Positions 1 through 7,967 of a stretch of 18,144 nucleotides of DNA are shown one piece after another. Each line of letters opens with the position of its first letter. The first letter of the stretch is position 1. The stretch spans positions 1 through 18,144 of the forward strand of contig JAGMUV010000068.1 in the NCBI GenBank assembly GCA_020744425.1, read 5' to 3'. The notes under the pieces are model-generated. The model was not told the DNA's origin. It was given only the letters and a program-made list of their open reading frames with translations, and did no database searches. This stretch comes from Dactylonectria macrodidyma. Lineage: Eukaryota; Ascomycota; Sordariomycetes; Hypocreales; Nectriaceae. The position numbers and the translations under genes were made by a program.

Positions 1-23
1 CGCTACGAAAGGACTAGAACCTT
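1..23 (-). repeat. Rep-A end fragment cut by the window edge
   Basis: The first 23 bases resemble the terminal bases of the Rep-A copy at 16716-17826, which ends at 17826 with AAGGACTATAACCTT preceded by a CGCTGCT-like stretch. Here AAGGACTAGAACCTT sits at 9-23. The rest of the copy would lie upstream of the window. The match is short, so confidence is moderate. Confidence 0.5.
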
Positions 24-276
24 ATAATAGAGCGAGGAAGGAGAACGAGAGAGGAGGGAGCGGGGGGAGAGGAAGGAGGGAAGAAGGAGAAGCGAGGGGA
101 AGGGCGAAAGGAAACGAAGGGGAAAGCGGGAGAGGTGAGGGGAGGGAGAGGAGAAGGAAGGAGGCGAGGAGAAGGAGACGGAGAGAAAACGAAAGCGGAG
201 GAAAAGGAGAAAGGGAAGGAAAGGAAGAGGAGAGGGAGAAGAGAGGCGGGAGAAGCCGAAAGAAGGGAAAGAAATA
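24..276 (+). repeat. Polypurine (GA-rich) tract
   Basis: About 250 bases are almost entirely A and G on the + strand. Only one T is seen inside the main tract (near 136), and nearly every C is followed by G. It is a degenerate simple-sequence tract rather than a perfect microsatellite, and no coding potential is seen. G runs (for example around 55-80) could allow G-quadruplex or triplex structures, which is inference. It separates the Rep-A end at 1-23 from the AT-rich block starting near 280. Having almost no CpA or TpG, it offers RIP little substrate. Confidence 0.85.
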
Positions 277-279
277 AAG

Positions 280-735
280 CTTATATATAATTTTAATAAT
301 TATATTTATAAAAAAAAATATATCTTAAGTTTTTAATATTACTTAATAAAGTTAAAGCTTAATACTTATTAATAAGTAATATATTATAATTAGTAAGTAG
401 TTAATTAGCTATTTTTTTAATACTATATAGTTATAAGGAGAATCCTTATAAATCTAGATTAAGAATAAACTGAATAATGATCTACTCTTTTAGATCGAAT
501 AGCGTATGCGATTTAGGGATCTAATTGCGTCTGGATTAAATGCCCTTCTACTAGCACTATAGTAATATATAGCTAACTTTATAGATCTCTATAATGTATT
601 AAAGCTTTAATTTCAGATTATTTTAAAGAGCTTAAAGTATAAGAAAGATTCTACTCTTAATATTAGGGTTAGATATATTTTATAGTTAAGAATTAATTAA
701 TTAAATAAAGAAGATATAAGTAAAGGGTTATTTTT
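280..735. repeat. Block S, copy 1 (unrecognised element interior)
   Basis: This segment is a direct repeat of about 15718-16153. The two align base by base from about 345 and 15780 through a shared stretch that includes TTATAAATCTAGATTAA. Differences are mostly G to A and C to T, and this copy is the less mutated (it keeps CG and TG sites around 495-545). Open stretches are broken by TAA and TAG in every frame I tried, and no protein family was recognised. In both copies the block lies just inside a MITE-type terminal repeat and is followed by the same Rep-L segment, so it may be transposon interior (inference). Confidence 0.65.
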
Positions 736-894
736 TATATAAGTATTTATTATAAGCTTATTATATATTATATATTAAGTTTTAGATATTTTAAATATAG
801 TTTAGATTTTTAAGAATTTTTTAAAAATTGTAATTTAAGGTATAAAATGTAAGTAATTAGTATACTTATTTAACTAATATACTTATTATATATA
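736..894. mobile_element. MITE-like right-end remnant
   Basis: Positions about 777-850 match the right-hand core of the MITE at 7531-7965 (shared TTTAGATTTTTAA and AATTTAAGGTATAAAAT). Positions about 853-892 read as a mutated terminal repeat of the type seen at 16153-16198 (TACTTATT twice). It is either a truncated MITE or the right end of the element whose interior is 280-735. The MITE at 895-1333 is inserted directly against its end, at a TA. Confidence 0.55.
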
Positions 895-1333
895 ACATAC
901 TTAATAAGTAAGTGAGCTAAATAAGTGAGTGAGCTATGAATACTATACACTAAAAAGAGCTAAACCTTAAATTTTTAAAACTAGCTATCTAATTATTAAA
1001 AATAAAATAAAAATATTTTTAATTATTTAATTAAAAAGAAAACTATAATAATTTTTTAAATTTTTAAAAAAATTCCTTTATATAGAAATAGCTAGGTATA
1101 TAGTGCGAATAAGCATTTTTAATATAGCTTATTAAGTAATTTTTAAAAAAAATTTAAGAGAATTTATATTTATTTTTTAATATATAATAGAACTATTTCT
1201 AAAATATTAGCTATTTTACTCTTAGTTTTAATTTTAGAGAATATTTTAAAGATATTTTCATTTAAGGTATAAATACTAGGAAATTTTAAAGTGGCTCACT
1301 CGTTTGTTTAGCTCACTCACTTATTAAGTACAT
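895..1333. mobile_element. MITE, type M1, copy a
   Basis: A 439-bp element with terminal inverted repeats and TA on both sides (893-894 and 1334-1335). The left end begins ACATACTTAATAAG. The right end, read inward on the other strand, begins ATGTACTTAATAAG. Each arm then holds two tandem AAGTGAGTGAGCT-like units. The core is AT-rich and non-coding, and it is related in inverse orientation to the copy at 10482-10903. Arm differences are G/A or C/T, as expected of RIP. TA duplication and lack of coding suggest a Tc1/mariner-type non-autonomous element (family knowledge plus inference). Confidence 0.88.
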
Positions 1334-1335
1334 TA

Positions 1336-1910
1336 GTAGTAGATTATAGTCTTAAGGAAATTAGAATTATTAAGACCTAGTAACTCTCTAATAGTAAGTA
1401 AGTTATCTTAGCAATCTTTAAAACTAAGGTATTCTTAAGACTATGCCTTTTTAAAAGTAATTAATAATTTAAAAACTAAATTAAAAATAAATAATATTTC
1501 TTAAGATAACTAATAGTAAAGCTAATAATTAAAATATCTCTAGAAGAAATAGTATTCTTAGAGTTACTAGCTAATAATAAAAAGTAGATAATATAAGTTA
1601 TAAGTAATATAACTATTATTAATATATAAAAGGACTGAATTAACTATAAAGCTGCTAGTACGCTTAGCCAGTTAGGAATATAAGTAGAGCAGGAGTCTTA
1701 CGAATGATGGAAGGATGTGGCGGAGGGAGGTTCTACTGATGAGTTCTAAGGGAGGAGGGATAAGAGTCTATTTATAACTAGGTCGACTAATCAATCGAGT
1801 CCTTCGTTTTATGACAACTCAAGCAATGCAAACACGTGACTATATAGAAACGCGGCAACGAGGAACGCGGCAGCGTAGAAATAAAAGTCCGAACAGCGGT
1901 TTTAATAGCG
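1336..1910 (+). repeat. Rep-L right-end segment, copy 1
   Basis: Positions 1340-1620 align with about 16330-16600, sharing AAATTAAAAATAAATAATAT. Positions about 1680-1910 align with the end of the Rep-A copies, including the stretch around GGGAGGAGGGATAAGAGTCT and the final GCGGTTTTAATAGCG. Rep-L therefore shares about 230 bp of its end with Rep-A but has a different interior. This end is only lightly mutated (many CG and CA sites at 1790-1905), so it is a useful reference. No open frame is recognised. Confidence 0.7.
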
Positions 1911-2365
1911 TTATTATATATTTATATAATAAAGAAGTATATAAAAAAGCATTATAAATTAGAGTATTATAAAAGTATTTAAAGTCTTAAAGAAAAAGAT
2001 AAATTAATAAAGGAGTTAAGTTATTATAAGTAAGAAGTATAGTAAGAGTTATACTTTATTATTAAAGATAATTTTAATCTTAACTCTTTAAAATCTTAGT
2101 AGTTTTAATTTTAATTCTATAGCTTTATCTTTAAATCCTTCGTTTCTTACTTTTAGTTTTATATATAGTATGCTTTTAATAAATATTATATATAGTTAAG
2201 GTTTTTTAGTAATTATTATAAGTTTTTACTTTTAGAATAGTCTTTCTATTTTTAAAGTATATTATCTTTTATTAATTTTCTTTATATTATAGATTTCTTT
2301 TATATAATATTCTTCTAAGTCTTTTATTATTAGTTTTAACTTTATTTATTATTAATTAGAATAGT
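1911..2365 (-). pseudogene. Chr3: chromovirus integrase tail with chromodomain remnant
   Basis: This segment is a direct repeat of about 3760-4190 in Chr1. On the minus strand, about 2322 down to 2235 reads DLEEYYIKEIYNIKKI, the start of the chromodomain found at the C-terminus of chromovirus (Ty3/gypsy) integrases. It is then interrupted by stops. Chromodomains target integration to marked chromatin, which is known for the family. Similarity to Chr1 stops abruptly near 2365, so the rest of the polyprotein is missing. On the left it is bounded by the Rep-L end at 1910. It is non-functional. Chr3 and Chr1 differ at mutable sites and by small indels, which suggests independent decay. Confidence 0.7.
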
Positions 2366-3089
2366 ATTATAATAGTTTATTTATAAGCTAGGCTATACAG
2401 AGTATAGAATAGCTTTAAGATAGGTTCTTAAAGAATAGACTAAAGTTTATATTAGTAAAGTAATTAGGTTATACTTATTAAATAGTAATTAGTATTATAT
2501 TAAGTAATAGTTAATATATAATAATATATAATAATATAGAGTAGATTAAAGTCATTAAGTTTATTAATAGCTAAGGAGCTACTTATATTAGATATATACT
2601 TTTTAAGTATTATATAATTATAATATAAGTTAGATTATTAGAATTATCTAATAATCCTAATAATTCTAAATTATTTAAATTATTTACTATTCTAAATAAT
2701 CATATATAATTAGAGTGAAAAGTGAAAGTACTATTATATATAACTAAGTTATAGCTTAGTTAATATAGGTTTAATATAATATCTCCTCTTTATTAGTTCT
2801 TACTCTTAAGATTTATAGTTTTATATACTTATATCTAACTTTTCTTTATAAGTCCTTTTTCCTTTATTTATCCTTTTTTTAGAATAGCTAACTATATTAT
2901 TAAGAAATATAAGTCTATTATTATAAAAACTAAGTAATATAATGCCTTTTTTAAGGTTATTTTTTCTTATTAAATTACTATAAAAAATTCTTATTCTTTT
3001 TATAAATAGACTAAAGTAACCTATTCTTTATATAAAGATAATTTATCTTAGTATTTTACATATATCTATTTAAATAAGCCTTTTTATAC
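2366..3089. other. Unassigned AT-rich, heavily mutated DNA
   Basis: About 720 bases lie between the Chr3 remnant and the GC-rich island. C survives almost only before T, as in the flanking RIP-altered repeats, so this was probably repetitive DNA, but no second copy is seen in the window. Short stop-interrupted stretches exist (around 2420-2620 and 2880-3080, + strand), and I could not match them to a family. A 20-base stretch at 2712-2732 (containing GTGAAAGTACT) resembles the reverse complement of 11921-11939, the only link to another part of the window. Confidence 0.5.
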
Positions 3090-3132
3090 TGAAACGACCT
3101 TAGCGGACGAAGAAGAAACCACACCCAAATGG

Positions 3133-3266
3133 CTAGCTATCTTTCCGGGGCCACTGGGGCTAATCGCGACTGACGCCGTCTCGCCGCCTCCAGCAGAGGT
3201 CGGCAGCGGCTGCTTCTAGCACTACCGCGGGTGAAGATGACGGGCTGGTCTCTTCAAGATAGCTAG
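3133..3266. repeat. 11-bp inverted repeat pair
   Basis: CTAGCTATCTT at 3133-3143 is the exact reverse complement of AAGATAGCTAG at 3256-3266, 112 bases apart, inside the GC-rich island. Its role is unknown. It may be a relic of terminal or subterminal symmetry. Confidence 0.6.
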
Positions 3267-3269
3267 GAA

Positions 3270-3287
3270 AGTGTCTAATTAGACACT
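3270..3287. repeat. Perfect 18-bp palindrome
   Basis: AGTGTCTAATTAGACACT is a perfect palindrome in the GC-rich island, 3 bp after the 11-bp inverted repeat. It could be a dimeric protein-binding site or chance. Nothing else indicates a function. Confidence 0.75.
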
Positions 3288-3598
3288 CTATCGGGTTGGA
3301 TCGCCGCTGCGGATTGTAGCAAGGCTCGAAAAGATGAAGGTTGCAGCGGCAGATCCGGCTTGGGTGGAAGACCGCGGACGCGGTCGGTCGACCCGCAGGA
3401 AAAGGGCTTATTCGGCCGGATTAAAAGAGGTCTGATAGAAAGCAGGAAATCCGCAATGAAATTGATAGTCATACAGTCTAGAAAATAACAGTGCCGTCGA
3501 ATCCCGCAGCTGAGAGGCTTCCCTGCCTCCCTAGCTGTTGAAGCTGACGTTCGTGATCGTCCTTATTCTTTTAAAAATCCCTAGAAAAATCCTAAGAC

Positions 3599-3618
3599 CT
3601 AGAGAGTTGAGTCTCTAG
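3599..3618. repeat. Hairpin near the right end of the GC-rich island
   Basis: CTAGAGA (3599-3605) and TCTCTAG (3612-3618) form a perfect 7-bp stem with a 6-base loop, about 44 bp before the proposed right end at 3662. It could be a terminator-like or element-end structure. There is no direct evidence for either. Confidence 0.5.
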
Positions 3619-3662
3619 TCCCCACAACCCTATCTAACCCCTGTCCCGCCACAATCGCATCA

Positions 3663-3984
3663 ATACTTATAATCTCTCTCTTTAATAACTATATAAAGTT
3701 ATTACTTACTATACTTACTTTAAGTCTAAGTTAGAAATAGCTAAAGATACTTATTATTAAATAGATATACAGATTAAATATCTTTAAAAATAAAAGAAGC
3801 TATAATTTAAAAAGATAATAATACTATATTATATAGTATTAATAATATAGAAGAGCTTAAGTAAAGAGAGAGGAAGCTAAGTAAAAAGTATAATATTAAG
3901 TTATTTCTCCCTTTTCTTTTAAGTACTATTCTTTTACTAAGAGTATTTTATTTAAAGATATTATTAAATCTATTTATTATTACT
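3663..3984 (-). other. Region downstream of the Chr1 polyprotein (3' UTR or LTR remnant)
   Basis: This stretch follows the Chr1 chromodomain in the minus-strand sense. Part of it (about 3760-3984) is repeated at about 1925-2140 downstream of the Chr3 chromodomain, so it belongs to the retroelement rather than to flanking DNA. No coding motif is seen. It may include the 3' LTR, but LTR ends cannot be recognised after mutation, and no matching 5' LTR was found near 9491. Confidence 0.5.
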
Positions 3985-5003
3985 ATTTTTAGCTTTATTT
4001 CTTCTTTTAGCATTTTATATAAAATATCTTTAGTAAATATTATATATTTTACTTTTAAAATAGTCTTTTTACTTTATAAGATATTTATTTTACACTTAAT
4101 TTTCTTTATATTATAAATTTCTTAAATATAGTATTCTTCTAAGTCTTTTATTACTAATTTATAACTTTATTTATTATTAATTAGAATAGTATTTTCTATT
4201 AATTCTAATAGTAAGATATAAAAAACTAAGTAATATTATATTTTAAGTCTAATTTATAATTATTTTCTAAGATTTTCTTTAAAGCTTTATAAAGTCTAAT
4301 AAATTTATAATTAAGTTTTTATTAAATCTATCTATTAATAGGGTTTTTATTATAAATAAGACTATATCCCCTTTTAAAAAGAATAGTCTTTTTAGCCTTT
4401 TCTAATTAGTATTTTTTATTTATGTTTTAGAAATTTAAATTCTATTTTTATATCTTTATAAAGACTTTTTAATTAATTTAATATTAGATTTACTTTAAAT
4501 TAATAATTCTATTATATTATTATTAATATATATTTAATATAAATTTAAAATTAATATAATATAATATAAGCTTAGTACTTTTATTAATTATAGTATTATA
4601 GCTTAAATATACTAAAAGTAACTTTTTTATTCAATTATTTTATTTATAATTAATATAGTATTATAAATATTATTTAAATATTTAATTTATATATTCTATT
4701 TATTTATTAACTTAAGATTAGAATATTTTTATGAATTAGTATTATTTTTAATTAGGTTATTAAAGCTTATTAAAACTTAAATATAAATAATAGTCTTTTA
4801 TTACTTAGGGTTTCTATTAATAAGCTATATATTAATAATATTTTATAAGAATAGATAAATAAACTATTTAATATGTATTAACTCTTAATATAATATAAAA
4901 TAAGAAAATTTTATAAATCTATTTATAATAATAAGAATACTATTATAAAAAGTACTATTTATAAAGTCTTTTAATAAGAAGAATTTTATAATAAAATCTA
5001 TTA
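3985..5003 (-). pseudogene. Chr1: integrase C-terminal half, GPY/F module and chromodomain
   Basis: This is part of a Ty3/gypsy chromovirus polyprotein, which integrates retroelement cDNA. Reading the minus strand through stops, 4318 to 4280 gives KLNYKFIRLYKAL. This is the GPY/F module with its G and P codons changed to R and L, as C-to-T changes would do. Just before it, around 4380-4325, KRGYSLIYNKNPINR matches the usual segment preceding the module. Further on, 4146 to 4129 gives DLEEYY, and 4080 to 4057 gives YLIK, a stop in place of W, then KDYF, which is a chromodomain. The integrase core upstream (about 4400-5003) is more degraded. MITE M2 (5004-5429) separates it from the zinc finger. 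Dozens of stops and small indels make it a dead copy. Confidence 0.8.
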
Positions 5004-5429
5004 ACATACTTAATAAGCGAGCGCCGCAGACAAGCGAGCGCTGCAATAAGATTTTCACCTTAAGATACAATTTTAAGAAAATTCTTAAAAATCTAAACTA
5101 AGCCTAAAATAGATAAGATTTTTAACTTAGCTTATTTATAAAAATATTATTTTTAAGAATTCTTTTAGATTATATAAATTAATAGCACTAATAGTATAAA
5201 ATTCATACTATCTATTATATATTTTTTTATTTATAATTAGTTTAATAATTTTTTAAAGAGTCTAAAAAAAAATACTAGCTTATTAACTTTTTATTTAATT
5301 ATTTAAAATTAATATCTTAAAAATCTTAAAGCTATATAGCCTATTTTAGAAAATTTAAGATTCAGAGTTTTAAGTATGTAGTATAAGTATAGCGCTCGCT
5401 TATCTGCAGCGCTTGCTTATTAAGTATGT
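5004..5429. mobile_element. MITE, type M2, inserted in Chr1 integrase
   Basis: A 426-bp element flanked by TA (5002-5003 and 5430-5431). Both ends begin ACATACTTAATAAGC. The left arm (5004-5044) then carries AAGCGAGCGCCGCA and AAGCGAGCGCTGCA in tandem. The right arm carries mutated versions, with extra AT-rich bases between about 5377 and 5395. The core is AT-rich and non-coding, and read on the minus strand it aligns along its length with the core of M4 (14170-14586), although the terminal repeats differ. CG-rich arms on an AT-rich core are striking. It interrupts the integrase frame, so it arrived after Chr1. Confidence 0.88.
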
Positions 5430-5431
5430 TA

Positions 5432-5844
5432 TAATAAAGTCTTATAATTATTTAATAATTAGTAAAGATTATAACTTTTATATAGTTTATAATATTATAT
5501 TTATATTTTTATATAATTTATAAGATTTAATAACTTTTATAACTATTCTCTTTATATTAAGAAATATATATATTATTTTAATTTATTTAAAAGTCTTATT
5601 AATCCTTTAGTATTTATATAAAGGATATTTATAAATATCTTATATTAATTATTCTTATAATTTTAAAAGGACTTATAATATTTATAATTTAAATTATAAT
5701 TTTAAAATTAGATAAAGTACCTTTATTATTCTATTTCTTTTATATTTTATTAGATTTATAGTTTTAATGATTACTTATTTTCTAATATTTTTTTATATAT
5801 TATTTTAAGAAGTTTAATAAATATTATTTATTTATATTATATAA
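5432..5844 (-). pseudogene. Chr1: integrase zinc finger (HHCC) region
   Basis: On the minus strand, 5634 to 5584 reads YKYPLYKY, a stop, then RINKTFK. From 5524 to 5504 it reads SYKLYKN. These match the integrase N-terminal zinc-binding domain, where the usual H, H, C and C appear to have become Y (CAT to TAT, TGT to TAT), exactly the changes expected of RIP. The domain normally stabilises integrase on the element ends. About 5650-5844 is the linker towards RNase H, which resumes beyond the Rep-A insertion (5845-6982). It is dead: stops occur throughout and all metal ligands appear lost. Confidence 0.78.
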
Positions 5845-6982
5845 TACTATTTAAAACCACTGTTCGGACTTTTGTTTTTATACTGTTACATTTCTGTATA
5901 ATTATGTATTTATATTGCTTAAGTTATCTTAAGACAAAGGACTCAATTAATTAGTCAACCTAGTTATAAATAGACTCTTATCCCTCCTCCTTTAGAACTA
6001 ACCTTCCTCTATTAAATCCTTTAACCTATTATAATTAATATTAGAAGTAATTATAATAAGGTTCCTTTAGTTTCTAATATACTTATTACTCCTTTAATTA
6101 TATATTAATTAGTATAATTTAGCTTATAACTATATAACTTATATATTATAACTCTTTAAGCTATTAAAGAAAGCACTATTAATAGTTATTATTTCTTTTT
6201 ATTTCTCTTTTTAAGCTAATTCTTTTAATAAAACTTACTTTATTTTAATTTATTAGATTATATTCTTATTTAATAAAGCTTATAAGAATAGATTCTTTTA
6301 AAAGATATAATAATTAAAGATTATTAATTAAATAAGCCTTTTATAATTAGGCTAATTAAACTTAGCCTTTATTATATATTTTAAATTAAATAAATAAAAT
6401 ACTCTTTATAATTTAAAAAGTAAACTTTAATTTTCTTTAATTCTTTTAATTAGTATATATATAAAACGATTCTTATATATTAATATTAATAAGGGTTTAT
6501 TAAGCTACTATATAATGTATTATATATATATTATATTATTTATTTAGTTAGAAGAGGGTTATTATAAGTTGGTTATATTATAAGTAGTTAAATTATAATA
6601 TAATAAGAATTATAAAGTAGTAATTGAATTATATATAATTAGAATTATAATAGGCTTAGAATACGATAAATGCAGAGCCCTTATAAAGCTTTTATTATAT
6701 GATTTTGCTTTTTAATATTTAGCTTTTCTATCTAGCTTTTTATTTAGCTTTTCTACTCAGCTTTTCTATCTAGCTTTTAGTTACTTAATGTATTTTAAAG
6801 GGTTAATTAGGATAGTAAGGCTTATATATTAATATAATAAAAACTTTAATTATTCTGAGTTATTATTGCTTTAGGCTTAGGTTTTAAGCCTTTATACTAT
6901 TATTTACTATTAGTTATTGTTTTTTTAAACTATTTAATCTCTAGCCCCTTTTTAAGTGTGTACTACTAAGGACTATAAGTTT
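5845..6982 (-). mobile_element. Rep-A copy B, inserted in Chr1 between RNase H and integrase
   Basis: About 1.14 kb aligns end to end with the lightly mutated copy at 16716-17826. Its left end is a mutated CGCTATTAAAACC followed by ACTGTTCGGACTTTT, and its right end is AAGGACTATAA at 6968-6978. It keeps the TATATATATAAAACGATTC stretch (6454-6472) and five copies of the 13-bp AGCTTTTCT unit (6717-6780). Differences from the reference are overwhelmingly C to T and G to A. No open frame is seen. The Chr1 polyprotein continues on both sides in the same orientation, so this is a clean insertion. The class is unknown: the ends are not TG/CA, there are no matching terminal inverted repeats, and no target duplication could be fixed. 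Confidence 0.8.
6454..6466 (+). promoter_or_regulatory. TATA-like box conserved in Rep-A
   Basis: A TATATATATAAAA run is followed by CGATTC, and it is kept at the same place in the reference copy (17313-17329). In AT-rich DNA a TATA run alone means little. The conserved downstream CGATTC makes it more credible as a core promoter, but this is inference. Confidence 0.3.
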
Positions 6983-7528
6983 AATTATATTACATATTTA
7001 TATATATATTTATAAAGTTATTATAAAAATACTATTTAAATTTCTTAATTAAAATCTAAGAATTTTTATAATAATTACTTTAATAAAAATAGGTAATTAT
7101 TTAGAATTTTTATAATTCTATTAAAACTACTTTTCTTTCTTATTATAATAGTTTTTTTAAAGCTAACTATTTATTATATATCTATTATTTAAAGCTTTAT
7201 TTAAGCTTTTTAATTATTTTAATAAGTTTTTTAATAATTATTACTTATTTATAATTATAATATATATTTTTATTTAAAATATCTTTTAAAACTATAAACT
7301 AATACTTATTTCTTAATCTTAAGTATATCTATTTAAAGTTAAGTTATTAACTTATTATATTAGCTTATTTTTTTCTAAGCCTTTTTTATAATAATAATAT
7401 AATTAAATTCTAATAAGTATTTTATATAATAAAATTATTTTTTATTAAGCTTTTATATAATTATAAAGTATAAGATATTTTTATAATTTATATAAATAGT
7501 AATTTAATATTTACTTTTTAAAAAGTAA
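6983..7528 (-). pseudogene. Chr1: RNase H C-terminal part and linker to integrase
   Basis: Minus-strand 7497 to 7465 reads IYINYKNILYF, matching the conserved RNase H stretch around the aspartate that precedes HKNL in Ty3/gypsy elements (D to N, H to Y here). Further on, KLNKK, a stop, then FYYIKYLLEFNY matches the usual segment ahead of the linker. RNase H degrades the RNA strand of the RNA:DNA hybrid during reverse transcription. MITE M3 (7531-7965) splits it from its N-terminal half, and Rep-A copy B follows downstream at 6982. It is heavily stopped and non-functional. Confidence 0.78.
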
Positions 7529-7530
7529 TA

Positions 7531-7965
7531 ACGTGCATGATAAGCTTATGTCCCATATAAGTATGTGTCTCACTTATACTGTACACTTAAAAACCCTAAT
7601 TATTAATTTCCTAAAATAAGCTATATAGCTCTAGAATTTCTTTTAAATTTTTTCTTAGATATTTAAATAAAAAAGTCATAAGTTATTATTTTTCTAAAAA
7701 TTTTATTTAATTTATTTAGTTTCTTAGAAATAAAAGTAAGAAAAAAAACAGTGTGAATATGATTTTTCTATATAAGCTAATAAATAATTTTTTTAAAATC
7801 TAGAAAAATTTCTACTGATTACCCATTATATAATATATAATCTAAAAATCTTAGCTATTTTAAGTTTAGTTTAGATTTTTAAAGAATTTCTAAGAAATTA
7901 CGATTTAAGGTATAAAATCTATTTGAGACATATACTTGGATGGGACATAAGCTTATCATGCACGT
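7531..7965. mobile_element. MITE, type M3, inserted in Chr1 RNase H
   Basis: A 435-bp element flanked by TA (7529-7530 and 7966-7967). Its terminal inverted repeats are identical for the first 26 bp (7531-7556 against 7940-7965, starting ACGTGCATGATAAG) and continue to about 42 bp with three mismatches. Each arm holds AAGCTTATGTCCCA followed by an AAGTATGTGTCTCA-like unit. The arms keep intact CG, CA and TG sites while the surroundings have lost them. The core is AT-rich, non-coding and related to the cores of M1, M2 and M4. It is inserted just after the RNase H DKEF motif. Confidence 0.92.
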
Positions 7966-7967
7966 TA

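Larger units (their letters stand above)
3090..3662. mobile_element. GC-rich island without RIP; candidate solo LTR or recent insertion
   Basis: About 573 bases have roughly balanced composition, with abundant CG, CA and TG, inside DNA that has lost nearly all of these. The edges are sharp. The island starts TG (3090-3091), ends CA (3661-3662) and is flanked on both sides by ATAC (3086-3089 and 3663-3666), which would fit an LTR with a 4-bp target duplication. TG...CA ends and 4-6-bp duplications are typical of LTR elements. The short flank match alone is weak evidence. A 65-codon open frame on the minus strand (3275-3472) shows no recognisable family and is probably chance. Alternatives are a fragment of a unique host locus or a captured gene piece. 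No second copy is in the window. Confidence 0.4.

Noticed and set aside
3275..3472. 65-codon open frame on the minus strand in the GC-rich island
   Set aside because: It is short, shows no domain or signal I recognise, has no visible partner gene, and is the length expected by chance in GC-balanced DNA. It also covers the palindrome edge. Kept as part of the island, not as a gene.
3090..3662. GC-rich island as a Helitron end (hairpin at 3599-3618 followed by CTAA)
   Set aside because: GC-rich sequence continues past the CTAA for about 25 bp and there is no matching TC start. The TG...CA reading fits the edges better.
4885..5070. 61-codon open frame on the minus strand
   Set aside because: It runs from degraded Chr1 integrase into the arm of MITE M2 in a frame unrelated to the polyprotein. 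It is an accidental frame.
6454..6466. Other TATA-like runs throughout the window as promoters
   Set aside because: In DNA this rich in TA they occur by chance. Only the one conserved with CGATTC in Rep-A copies was listed.
5843..7040. AATACTATTTAAA at 5843-5855 and 7028-7040 as a 13-bp target duplication of Rep-A copy B
   Set aside because: The right copy lies about 45 bp beyond the constant AAGG end of the family, the left copy overlaps the family terminus, and 13-bp AT-only matches are common here.
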